Positions 29,149 through 37,086 of a DNA stretch of 64,000 bases are shown here, piece after piece. The notes beneath the pieces were generated by a model. That model was not told the DNA's origin. It searched no databases and worked only from the letters and a program-made list of their open reading frames with translations. Location: positions 1 through 64,000 of the forward strand of contig JAVZPJ010000003.1 in NCBI GenBank assembly GCA_038881635.1, written 5' to 3'. Both the position numbers and the translations under genes were made by a program. Within the stretch, counting starts at the first letter, position 1; each line of letters begins with the position of its first letter. The DNA comes from Sulfolobales archaeon. Its GTDB lineage: Archaea > Thermoproteota > Thermoprotei_A > Sulfolobales > AG1.

Positions 29149-29766
29149 GTGTCTGCGTTGAGTAACGTGGAAGAGATCCTAATAGAAAGCCTGCCCTCCA
29201 TAGAAGATATAAAGATCTTTGGCAAATGGTCTGTAGTAGGCATAGATGTGAGAGACCCTAGTCTTAAGAAGTATTTATGTCTCAAGCCTGTTTACGTACC
29301 TCATACAGGTGGAAGGCATGAGCACAGGAGATTTGGAAAAGCTGAAGTTCCCATAGTTGAGAGGTTGGTGAACAATCTAATGAGAAAGGCTAGGAATACT
29401 GGTAAGAAGAATATGACCTATAATATAGTTATGAAAGCATTCGACCTGATACATCTGAAGACAGGTGAAAATCCTATACAAGTTCTAATAAGAGCTATAG
29501 AGAATGCAGCTCCTAGAGAAGAGACTACAAGGATTATGTATGGAGGCATAATATATCATGTGGCAGTGGATGTGGCACCGCTTAGAAGAATAGATCTAGC
29601 CTTAAGACATATAGCAGAAGGATCTAGACTTTGCGCATTTAGATCTCCTAAAACCATTGAGGAGTGTCTCGCAGATGAAATTATTGCGGCAGCATCAAAT
29701 GATCCCAAGAGCTTTGCCATATCAAGAAAAGAAGAAATTGAGAGGATAGCTCTAAGCTCGAGATAG
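29149..29766 (+). CDS. rps7: ribosomal protein uS7
   Basis: A 205-residue S7: a variable N-terminus, then [55 protein letters not shown] and the C-terminal [19 protein letters not shown]. It organises the 3' domain of 16S rRNA. GTG start. Unlike the common crenarchaeal order S12-S7-EF-1A, it is separated from both neighbours by unrelated genes. Confidence 0.95.
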   Translation: MSALSNVEEILIESLPSIEDIKIFGKWSVVGIDVRDPSLKKYLCLKPVYVPHTGGRHEHRRFGKAEVPIVERLVNNLMRKARNTGKKNMTYNIVMKAFDLIHLKTGENPIQVLIRAIENAAPREETTRIMYGGIIYHVAVDVAPLRRIDLALRHIAEGSRLCAFRSPKTIEECLADEIIAAASNDPKSFAISRKEEIERIALSSR

Positions 29767-29963
29767 AGTAGATCGCGAATTCTCATAGAATACTACAACA
29801 AACACTCTGATACTCATGCTAATCCTTTAATAGGTGTCTTATAGAGGATTAAGATCGGAATAAGAAGATCTTCTCATAACATGAAAAGATATAAAACCTT
29901 GAAGCGAGTATTCATCCTATTGAAGAAATAAGTAGTCTAAAAAATTACACAGGGGTGGAGTAG

Positions 29964-31007
29964 TTGACAGCAGAAGAACCTTCTAAACAGCCTAGAATAC
30001 TTAGAATCTCTGACACCTATATGAAAACCTATCATCTGGTAATGCCTAGACACGCTAATCCTCTAGGTGTTCTCTTCGGGGGATATATGATGGATTGGAT
30101 CGTCGAGATAGGAACACTTAATACCATGAGGCTATCCAGAAGAAATACAGTACTTGGATTCATAGATAACCTCTTCTTTATAAATCCTGTTAGGATAGGA
30201 GATGTACTTATATACAGATCCTGGATCGTGAGAGTTAGAAGAACTTCTATGGAAGTTCTTATAGAAGTTCTATCCAGGAATATAAGCGGGGAATACTACA
30301 TATCTTCAGCCGCAAAAGCTATTTATGTTGCCCTAGATCATGAGAATAAACCTGTTGACGCAGGTTTTAGAGTCTACAGCGAGAACGATTGGGAGAAAGA
30401 TCTCTTTGCTAGATTTAGTAAGTGGAGAGAAGATGTAGATAAGCTGATAGAGAAAGAAGATCTTCTATCTGGAGAACCCGAGTATGAGCCTAAATACTCT
30501 CTCACTAGTATTAGAAGAGTTTCACCCGAAGATGTAATGTCGGGAGATATAATGTACGCAGGGAATCTTCTTCAGTATATAGATGAAATATCAGGTATAC
30601 TCGCGTCAAGATACGCTGGTGAAGCTGTTGTCACAGCCTCCGTAGATCAGATAATATTTAAGAAAGCTATTAAATTGGGAGACGTGATAAAATTAAGATC
30701 CTCTCTCACTAGAACTTGGAAAAGCTCTATGGAGATTAAAACCGTGGTGAGCAGACTCGCAGAAGATAAGGAGGAAAAGCTTGTTGAGGCGTATTCGACA
30801 TTTGTAAAGATAGGATCCGAGGGAAAACCAGAACCATTATCACCATATCTACCTCTCACACCAGAGGAGTACAAAGAATGGGTTAGAGCTGAAGAGAGAA
30901 GAATGAAACGTATGGATCGTATAGAGAAGTTGCGGATATTTAGGAATAAAAGAATTGAAAATATAGATTTAGAAGATCCGAGACCTTTAACTCTTGAGAT
31001 AATATAG
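29964..31007 (+). CDS. tandem hotdog acyl-CoA thioesterase-like protein
   Basis: A 347-residue protein with two hotdog domains: residues about 20-135 (MPRHANPLGVLFGGYMMDWI, with the Asn/Gly pattern of BACH-type acyl-CoA hydrolases) and about 185-300 (GDIMYAGNLLQYIDEISGIL, VDQIIFKKAIKLGDVI). A basic helical tail follows. Double-hotdog thioesterases hydrolyse acyl-CoA esters; the physiological substrate here is unclear because archaeal lipids are isoprenoid. TTG start behind GGGTGG. It sits between S7 and EF-1A. Confidence 0.85.
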   Translation: MTAEEPSKQPRILRISDTYMKTYHLVMPRHANPLGVLFGGYMMDWIVEIGTLNTMRLSRRNTVLGFIDNLFFINPVRIGDVLIYRSWIVRVRRTSMEVLIEVLSRNISGEYYISSAAKAIYVALDHENKPVDAGFRVYSENDWEKDLFARFSKWREDVDKLIEKEDLLSGEPEYEPKYSLTSIRRVSPEDVMSGDIMYAGNLLQYIDEISGILASRYAGEAVVTASVDQIIFKKAIKLGDVIKLRSSLTRTWKSSMEIKTVVSRLAEDKEEKLVEAYSTFVKIGSEGKPEPLSPYLPLTPEEYKEWVRAEERRMKRMDRIEKLRIFRNKRIENIDLEDPRPLTLEII

Positions 31008-31125
31008 ATGGTAATATGATAATATCAATAAAAACCCTATTAACCCATTAGGCTTCGTATAGATCTATCTAGATCTCGAGAGCGAAAGATATGCCAATCT
31101 AAGAAAATGTTGATCACTTACTTAA

Positions 31126-31443
31126 TACAAAAACAGGCTTGAGAATAGTAGCAGTAGAATGCTTAGATTCCCTAGACATAGATTTGCAAAAGATAGAGAT
31201 GTCCTCGTATGGATGTTTCGAGTTCTACATTATGTTCATATCTCGAATAGAAATGCTTAGCATGTGCCTTACCCTACACAGGATATACATGACACTGATC
31301 CCAATGAGAAGCTGGAAAAAATTTATGCTACTCCAGATAAAGGTTTTCCTCGAGATACCTAAGATATGAGGTCTCAAAGAGTCTTCAGAACATCTTCTAA
31401 GCCTAATGAAAACCCAGGTGAATTGCAGGAGAAAATATATTAA
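31126..31443 (+). pseudogene. possible decayed gene (frame with two stops)
   Basis: One frame reads natural-looking protein sequence (RFPRHRFAKDRDVLVWMF, VPYPTQDIHDTDPNEKLEKI, YATPDKGFPR, FRTSSKPNENPGEL) but is broken by TAG at 31258 and TAA at 31360 before the final TAA at 31441. Composition and codon choice resemble real genes here, and no intact gene covers the segment. The parent family is not recognised. Two other open frames across it (31139-31369 plus, 31225-31488 minus) look less protein-like. Chance openness in AT-rich DNA remains possible. Confidence 0.3.
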
Positions 31444-31486
31444 GCTATGAAGTAATCTAATAAATTCTATATAAGAACTGAACCTC

Positions 31487-31666
31487 ATGATATATGCAAA
31501 TAAACCTGTTCCTCATGCATACAGGATGCGAGATGTAAGAAGCATATCTGAACACCTCCGAGTGCTAATTCGATCCCAAGATCTATACGGGAGGGATGAA
31601 AAGGGTGAAAACAGCTTGTTCAAACCTATATTAGAATTAAACTTTGTAAACTCTCGATCCTCTTGA
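31487..31666 (+). CDS. possible 59-residue protein
   Basis: ATG to TGA frame of 59 residues with natural composition (HAYRMRDVRSISEHLRVLI, RSQDLYGRDEKGENSLFKPI). CTATATAAG at 31468-31475 would place transcription near the ATG, compatible with a leaderless mRNA. No family recognised. It may instead be another fragment of the decayed gene just upstream. Confidence 0.35.
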   Translation: MIYANKPVPHAYRMRDVRSISEHLRVLIRSQDLYGRDEKGENSLFKPILELNFVNSRSS

Positions 31667-32030
31667 TCTAAGAGATCCTTTTCTAGAATTCTACACAACT
31701 CTACGCATACAATAATTTTTATCATACTCAAGCTCCTACTAAAATCTTTTTCTTAATGATAATTTCTTCGCTAAGTCATCCGAGAGGACAATACTGATTC
31801 TGGAGGGATTTGTGAAAAATATTCTCTCGAAATATCTATTTAATATGTGAAATGTATATTAAAAACTTTTTATACATCTATTAAGAGAATATGAATCGGA
31901 GAGCACCCCCAGTGTATTCTCTGGTAATACCTATTATTTTAAAGCTTTTTAAGGTGAACTTTATAGTCATCTATTCCTAATATATAGATATATTAGTGTT
32001 ATTACATGATCTGCTTGATCTTACGTAAGA
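31667..32030. other. non-coding stretch before the small basic gene
   Basis: Apart from the candidate hairpin RNA, I see no gene here. The minus-strand frame at 31513-31731 has low-quality composition. Together with the preceding kilobase it forms the longest gene-poor segment in the window. Confidence 0.45.
31853..31950 (+). ncRNA. candidate small hairpin RNA
   Basis: TATATTAAAA at about 31853-31862 predicts a transcript start near 31884. From exactly there AGAGAATA (31884-31891) pairs with TATTCTCT (31915-31922), an 8-bp stem around a 23-nt loop containing ACCCCC. A T-rich stretch follows at about 31934-31950. The promoter-stem-T-run arrangement suggests a short structured RNA, but transcription is inferred. 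Confidence 0.3.
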
Positions 32031-32038
32031 TTTATATA
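32031..32038 (+). promoter_or_regulatory. strong TATA box for the 56-residue protein gene
   Basis: TTTATATA preceded by a purine-containing ACGTAAGA (BRE-like) gives a very good archaeal promoter, with predicted start near 32060, about 20 bases before the ATG at 32079. Confidence 0.6.
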
Positions 32039-32078
32039 CCTCCTTAACAGGGATAGTATTTGGAGAGAGTGGTAGAAA

Positions 32079-32249
32079 ATGACTGAGAAGGTAAAGTTCT
32101 TCGATATAGTTGCTAAGAAGCCTTTCGAGACAGACAAGTATGAAGTAGTTGTTAAGGAGACAAAAGGAGGAAGAAAGGTTAGAATAGCCTTTGCTGTAAG
32201 CCCTTACACTGGTAAGAGAATCGCTAGAATATTAGGGCCTGCCAAGTAA
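32079..32249 (+). CDS. small basic protein, 56 residues, strong promoter
   Basis: ATG to TAA frame of 56 residues, Lys/Arg-rich (MTEKVKFFDIVAKKPFETDK, VSPYTGKRIARILGPAK). It has alternating hydrophobic strands and a basic C-terminus, like a compact beta protein that binds nucleic acid or the ribosome. I do not recognise the family with certainty; it is not Cren7, Sso7d or Alba by sequence. It has its own strong TATA box and a T-run terminator, and sits directly before EF-1A, which suggests high expression. Confidence 0.8.
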   Translation: MTEKVKFFDIVAKKPFETDKYEVVVKETKGGRKVRIAFAVSPYTGKRIARILGPAK

Positions 32250-32289
32250 GACAGTTCTTATCTTATTTGCGAAACTCTAGATAAAAAAT

Positions 32290-32330
32290 CTTTTTTTAAA
32301 TATTCTTTCTTTATTTAAATATTCTTACTG
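32290..32330 (+). terminator. T-rich terminator
   Basis: A run of seven T (32291-32297) and further TTTCTTTATTT clusters follow the 56-residue gene by 40 bases. U-rich tracts are the archaeal termination signal and the target of aCPSF1. Confidence 0.45.
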
Positions 32331-32424
32331 CCTGCATCTATATTAGCTAAGAATGTTCAGAGAGTGTATACAGGTGCTACCTAATCTCTCTTAATGAGTG
32401 GAGCATTCATTCTGCAATATCAGG

Positions 32425-32432
32425 TTTATAAG
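32425..32432 (+). promoter_or_regulatory. TATA box of EF-1A
   Basis: TTTATAAG lies 33 bases before the EF-1A ATG and predicts a start near 32455, giving a leader of about 10 bases containing GGGAGTG. Confidence 0.6.
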
Positions 32433-32464
32433 CTATCTCATACACTTATCTTTGGGAGTGTAAG

Positions 32465-33763
32465 ATGCCTGAGAAACCTCATCTCAATATGGTAATAATA
32501 GGACATGTAGATCATGGTAAGAGCACTCTTGTAGGACATATGCTAGTACTACTAAAGCAAATAGATGAGAAGCAACAGAAAGAAGTTGAAGAACAAGCTA
32601 GAAAAGCTGGAAAAGAAACTGAGAAATTCGCATGGTTGCTAGATAAAATGAAGGAGGAGAGAGAACGTGGAGTAACCATAGCACTGAGTTTTGTTAAATT
32701 CGAGACAGATAAATATTACTTCACAATCATAGATGCTCCAGGTCATAGAGACTTTGTTAAGAACATGATCACAGGAACAAGTCAGGCTGATGTAGCCGTA
32801 TTGGTGGTTTCAGCAAAGAAAGGCGAGTTCGAAGCCGGTATGAGTCCTGAGGGACAGACACGAGAGCATCTAACTCTTGCAAAGACTCTAGGTGTAGATC
32901 AGATTGTTGTAGCCATTAATAAGATGGATCTTACAGAACCTCCATTCAGTGAACAGAGATATAAAGAGATAGTAGATCAGTTGAAAAAGTTTATGAAAAC
33001 CCTGGGATATAAGGTGGATGAGATACCTTTCGTACCCGTGTCAGCATGGCTAGGAGATAATATAGTGACTCCTAGTGCTAATATGAAGTGGTATAAAGGA
33101 CCTACACTAGTTGATGCTCTCAACACATTCAAAATACCTCCTAAACCCATTGACAAGCCTCTTAGAATACCTCTGACAGAAGCTATAACAGTTTCCGGTG
33201 TAGGCACTGTACTCATAGGTCGTGTAGAGACAGGAGTTCTTAAAGTGGGTGATAAGGTTATTATAATGCCTGTAAAGAAGGGTGGTGATGTGAGAAGCAT
33301 TGAAATGCATCATACACCTATGCAGCAGGCTTTACCGGGAGACAATATAGGCTTCAACGTCAGAGGTATAGCCAGGCAGGATGTTAAAAGAGGTGATGTG
33401 GTAGGACATGAGAGCAATCCGCCAACGGTTGTTGAGGAGTTCAGAGCTAGAATATTCCTTATGTGGCATCCGTCAGCAATAACAGTAGGATATACTCCTG
33501 TGATCCACGCCCACACAGCGTCCATAGCCTGTAGAATTGTAGAGATAGAAGCTAAATTAGATCCTAAGACAGGTCAGGTTCTTGAGAAGAATCCACAATT
33601 ACTCAAGCCTGGAGATATTGCGATTGTAAAGTTCAAACCGATAAAGCCTATGGTTATAGAGAGGTATCAAGACATACCACAGTTAGGAAGATTTGCTATG
33701 AGAGATATGGGTAAAACCATAGGTGTTGGCCAGGTAATTGATGTAGTAGCAGCCAAGATCTAG
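32465..33763 (+). CDS. tuf: translation elongation factor EF-1A
   Basis: A 432-residue GTPase that delivers aminoacyl-tRNA. G1 is GHVDHGKST (residues 13-21), the switch I region ERERGVTIALSF follows, G3 is DAPGHRDF near 90 and G4 NKMD near 153. The two beta-barrel domains follow, with GTVLIGRVETG. The length and motifs are complete. It is followed by S10 after 43 bases. Confidence 0.98.
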   Translation: MPEKPHLNMVIIGHVDHGKSTLVGHMLVLLKQIDEKQQKEVEEQARKAGKETEKFAWLLDKMKEERERGVTIALSFVKFETDKYYFTIIDAPGHRDFVKNMITGTSQADVAVLVVSAKKGEFEAGMSPEGQTREHLTLAKTLGVDQIVVAINKMDLTEPPFSEQRYKEIVDQLKKFMKTLGYKVDEIPFVPVSAWLGDNIVTPSANMKWYKGPTLVDALNTFKIPPKPIDKPLRIPLTEAITVSGVGTVLIGRVETGVLKVGDKVIIMPVKKGGDVRSIEMHHTPMQQALPGDNIGFNVRGIARQDVKRGDVVGHESNPPTVVEEFRARIFLMWHPSAITVGYTPVIHAHTASIACRIVEIEAKLDPKTGQVLEKNPQLLKPGDIAIVKFKPIKPMVIERYQDIPQLGRFAMRDMGKTIGVGQVIDVVAAKI

Positions 33764-33806
33764 AATCCTTGATTTTCCGGCATAACAGCATTTAATGGTG
33801 TGAATA

Positions 33807-34112
33807 ATGAAAGTAAGAATAAGGCTGTGGGGTTTAAATCATGAAAATGTAGATTACGTCGCAAGACAGATAGTAGAGATCTCGAAGAAATCTGGTGTAG
33901 AAGTTAGAGGCCCTATACCTCTTCCCACAAAAAGACTGGTAGTACCAACCCTAAGACTACCTCATGGAGAAGGTACCAAGGTTTATGAGAAATGGGAAAT
34001 GAGAATACACAAGAGATTAATAGATGTAGCAGCTGACGAGAGAGTTATGAGGCAAATAATGAGGATAAGAGTTCCTCAGAATGTATACATAGAAGTCGAG
34101 ATAATAAGATGA
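33807..34112 (+). CDS. rps10: ribosomal protein uS10
   Basis: A 101-residue small-subunit protein with [42 protein letters not shown] and [15 protein letters not shown]. It is the usual last gene of the archaeal str cluster and forms the head of the 30S subunit. Confidence 0.96.
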   Translation: MKVRIRLWGLNHENVDYVARQIVEISKKSGVEVRGPIPLPTKRLVVPTLRLPHGEGTKVYEKWEMRIHKRLIDVAADERVMRQIMRIRVPQNVYIEVEIIR

Positions 34113-34310
34113 TCTCAAGATATTTTATCAGGATCTATCTTCTAACAATATCTTTCGTTATATCTCAAACCCCTCAAATTTAAATACATAGTTTTATCTG
34201 TTGCTCTCATAATAGAATATATTTTATCGAAGATATCTATATATGGTGTGCTGTAAGATATTAGAATCATCTGAGATCCTACTCTTATCCAAGAGATCGG
34301 GTGTTCGCAT

Positions 34311-35336
34311 TTGCTTCTAAGAATCGACCTATCTAGATGTTTAAGGAATTGGAATAAGCATTCTAAATGCAGAGAGTGTATCGCTGCATGTAAATTTAAT
34401 GCCTTAAAGGTTGGTGAAAGCAGAGGTATAGAGATCGATGAAACAAGATGTGTTGCATGTGGTAGCTGTGTTTCGGCATGCCCCGTCTCCGTATTTGACT
34501 TAGGCGTTGATGAGCTTATTGAAAAAACTGTAGAAAAGAAGAGACCTGGAGCCATAGTTATATCATGTAGAGAAAATCTTAAGACCGAAGAAGATGTGTT
34601 TCATAGTTTAAGGCTGTGTATAAACGCTCTGAAAGTCGAACACTATCTTCTAATGCTAGATTCATATGATAAGATCTATATCGATGCCAGATGCGATGAA
34701 TGTCCTTGGAGAGGAAAAGGTGTTGATATTATAGATAGACTTCTTGAGATAGTTAGTAATAGAGAAGATCTTGAGAAGAAACTAGTTGTATTAAGAGGAG
34801 CTGAAGAGACTTTTTATCCTGTTAGAGAAGAGTTCAAAGTTCTGGCAATAGATCTTGCGGAGATAGCCATTCAACTACATGGAATACCATTAGCAGAATT
34901 ATATGGTGGTTCCAGAGGTATGGACAATAAGAGACTGAGAAAATTTACACCGAGAATCAGGCTCGAGGCTTCGGAAGTTGCTAGGAGAAGAAATCTCGAG
35001 ATCAGGGTGAAAGGACCGGAGATTATAGAGGATAAATGCAACCTATGTAGAATCTGTGAAGATATATGTCCTACTAATGCTATATCTGTGAATGAGAGAT
35101 CAGGTGTTATCGCAATTAGTTATTCTAGATGCATAGAATGTCTCCACTGTATAGATCTATGTCCTTACAAGGCTTTATACCCGGATCTTAAGTTGATATA
35201 CGATATACGACTAGGCTATGTAGAAAACAGAATATGCGAAACATGTGGAAGAGCTTATAATAAAAAACTAGAGGAATGCCCATACTGTAAAGCATCTAAG
35301 GATCTTGAGAATTATGTGAGAAAACTATTTACCTAA
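34311..35336 (+). CDS. multi-cluster 4Fe-4S ferredoxin-type protein with zinc ribbon
   Basis: A 341-residue protein with ferredoxin-type cysteine clusters at both ends: CRECIAACKFNAL and CVACGSCVSACPVS (residues about 20-62), then CNLCRICEDICPTNA and CIECLHCIDLCPYKA (about 243-287). It ends in a CxxC...CxxC ribbon (CETCG, CPYCK). The middle domain carries CDECPW. It probably transfers electrons for an unknown oxidoreductase; no partner is adjacent. TTG start, with GGTG upstream. Confidence 0.85.
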   Translation: MLLRIDLSRCLRNWNKHSKCRECIAACKFNALKVGESRGIEIDETRCVACGSCVSACPVSVFDLGVDELIEKTVEKKRPGAIVISCRENLKTEEDVFHSLRLCINALKVEHYLLMLDSYDKIYIDARCDECPWRGKGVDIIDRLLEIVSNREDLEKKLVVLRGAEETFYPVREEFKVLAIDLAEIAIQLHGIPLAELYGGSRGMDNKRLRKFTPRIRLEASEVARRRNLEIRVKGPEIIEDKCNLCRICEDICPTNAISVNERSGVIAISYSRCIECLHCIDLCPYKALYPDLKLIYDIRLGYVENRICETCGRAYNKKLEECPYCKASKDLENYVRKLFT

Positions 35337-35441
35337 TATCTTGATAATGATAAAATAATATGGTGACCATCTTTAGGTAAAACGATAGCTCTCTTATACA
35401 TCGAAGATACCCGTAATGATAAAAAAACGAGAGTAAGAATT

Positions 35442-35624
35442 ATGACCTATGAGATCGGGAGTGGCAGAATTGTATTTGAAAAGAAGATCGAATCACTAAA
35501 ACAAATATCTATAGGATCTGATATCACTCTCAGATTCTTCAGAGGACAGAATTCAGAGTGCATAATAGTATTAGAAGGGATCAAAGAAATACGAGAAGAA
35601 AGAGATTCAGTGACCATATCATGA
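35442..35624 (+). CDS. unknown 60-residue frame, possibly 5' part of a broken gene
   Basis: ATG frame of 60 residues ending in a TGA that overlaps a downstream ATG (ATGA). Natural composition (IGSGRIVFEKKIESLKQISI). After the TGA the same frame stays open for 24 codons with equally natural sequence (VAEDILTSMKRGPRAEEVFI), so the stop may interrupt a longer gene. No family recognised. Confidence 0.5.
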   Translation: MTYEIGSGRIVFEKKIESLKQISIGSDITLRFFRGQNSECIIVLEGIKEIREERDSVTIS

Positions 35625-36031
35625 GTAGCAGAAGATATCTTAACCTCTATGAAGAGAGGTCCTCGAGCAGAAGAGGTCTTCATAGGAGAAGAAGGATAGC
35701 TCTAAAAATATGCGATAAAGAGATAAAACAGGCAGATGGAGAAAAGATAAGTATCAAACCACTCTACTCGATTGGAGAGGCATATATTGTAAAAACATTT
35801 ATAGATGAAGAATGTTTTGCTGCTCAAGTAGATCTGATTATGAATCTAAGGAAAGAGGTGAAAGGTTATATTTATATTTATGACAATAGTGGGAGAATCC
35901 TCCTTAAGATGAAATACATAAAGCTTAAATTTAGATTCGTGGAGGGAGATCCCAAATACAAAGAGTTGTTCCTGAGAGTAGTAGAACATCTAAAGATTCC
36001 ATATAAGAATATCAATTGGAAGAAGCATTAG
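35621..36031 (+). CDS. unknown protein; start region uncertain
   Basis: From the ATG that overlaps the previous stop, 136 residues can be read. The first 25 are unusually Arg/Ser-rich (SSSRRGLHRRRR) and look like a shifted reading of EEVFIGEEG in the other frame. From about 35696 the sequence is natural (IALKICDKEIKQADGEK, YSIGEAYIVKTFIDEECF). Either the real start is an ATA near 35696 with GGAGA six bases upstream, or the two frames are one gene with a stop and a frameshift. Function unknown. Confidence 0.5.
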   Translation: MSSRRYLNLYEERSSSRRGLHRRRRIALKICDKEIKQADGEKISIKPLYSIGEAYIVKTFIDEECFAAQVDLIMNLRKEVKGYIYIYDNSGRILLKMKYIKLKFRFVEGDPKYKELFLRVVEHLKIPYKNINWKKH

Positions 36032-36059
36032 AAAGATACAGTTATGTTAGAATGGGTTG

Positions 36060-37085
36060 TCATATGTTTTCTTTCTTCTCTAAATATACATATACTCTGT
36101 GAAGAGATCCGTGCACAAGTTGCAGCGATAAATATCTGATCTTTTTCAGGTCTAGAGATTCTCTGAATACAACCCATTGATCATGGCTGATAGCTGTGAT
36201 AAAAGCTCCTCCAGATCTAAGTATTCTAAAAAGTTCTCTGAATAAGGATTCTAATGCTGTTAAAGTGCTTCCTCCTATGAATTTAGATCTTCTGCCATAA
36301 GGAAGATCTGATAGTATAACGTCAACAGCATTTTCCCTTATAGGAATTCTAAAAGCATCCGCGATAAATAGATCATAATCCTCACATGAATTACTCTCCA
36401 GTAGAGTTCTACACATAAGAATCTTCTCGAGATTAATATCGGAAGCCATGATCCTGAAATTACTCCTACAAGCTTCATATATGAGGTAACCTCCTCCTGC
36501 AAATGGATCGTATACCAACATCGCTTTTGAAGGTATGAGCCCGCCCATGAATCTTGTGTCAATAACCTTCATAGTTGCTGAGCCATTTCTCTCTGGAGAT
36601 TTCCATAATGAAATTTTTCTCCTATATATACTCCTTCCTACAATCATTAGATCTCCAATTATAATACTGATCTTCTCTCTAGATCTTTTCTCTCCATCTA
36701 CATCGATAGAGCCTCCTCCCAGTATCTCCTTCACTTTTAATGGATCAGGTTTTAACTTTTTCTCTCTAAGAGATCTAATATATATATCTCCCTGCAAAGG
36801 CTTTCTCTCACTGAGTAGTCTTAAGGATCTGTAGAATTCATCGAGATCTCTAATATCCTCTATAGCAAATAGAATTTCTCCTAGATCCTTTATAAGAGCT
36901 AATCTATCCAATTCTATTAAATTCTCAACCGCTTCTCCCTCAAAGATTATAAAGCCAGGCTCTGTATATATCTCTCGTAATTTATTTCTCTCTGCGAACA
37001 CCTTTGCCTCTATTAAAGCTTGTTCGATTCTCTCCATGGAGAGTAGTGCATAGATCTTTCCTATGAGATCTATCCTGATCCTCAT
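36060..37085 (-). CDS. Trm11-like SAM-dependent RNA methyltransferase
   Basis: A 341-residue protein whose C-terminal half is a Rossmann methylase. Motif I is YDPFAGGGYLIYEACRSNF, the acidic loop is MASDINLEKI, and motif IV is SDLPYG (residues about 262-267) where N2-guanine tRNA methylases usually have (D/N)PPYG. The N-terminal half may be a divergent THUMP or NFLD-like RNA-binding region. The likely substrate is tRNA; this is inference. The second proline of motif IV is replaced by leucine. It lies directly after the radical SAM gene. Confidence 0.8.
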   Translation of the reverse strand: MRIRIDLIGKIYALLSMERIEQALIEAKVFAERNKLREIYTEPGFIIFEGEAVENLIELDRLALIKDLGEILFAIEDIRDLDEFYRSLRLLSERKPLQGDIYIRSLREKKLKPDPLKVKEILGGGSIDVDGEKRSREKISIIIGDLMIVGRSIYRRKISLWKSPERNGSATMKVIDTRFMGGLIPSKAMLVYDPFAGGGYLIYEACRSNFRIMASDINLEKILMCRTLLESNSCEDYDLFIADAFRIPIRENAVDVILSDLPYGRRSKFIGGSTLTALESLFRELFRILRSGGAFITAISHDQWVVFRESLDLKKIRYLSLQLVHGSLHRVYVYLEKKENI

Positions 37086-37086
37086 A

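Noticed and set aside
28587-29285. Full-length frame for the DUF151 gene
   Set aside because: It would overlap S7 by 137 bases, and the added N-terminus is Ser/Thr-rich shadow sequence; ATG 29075 has SD and TATA support.
31139-31731. Open frames 31139-31369 (plus), 31225-31488 and 31513-31731 (minus)
   Set aside because: Poor composition, no SD, mutually overlapping; other frames in the same place read more naturally.
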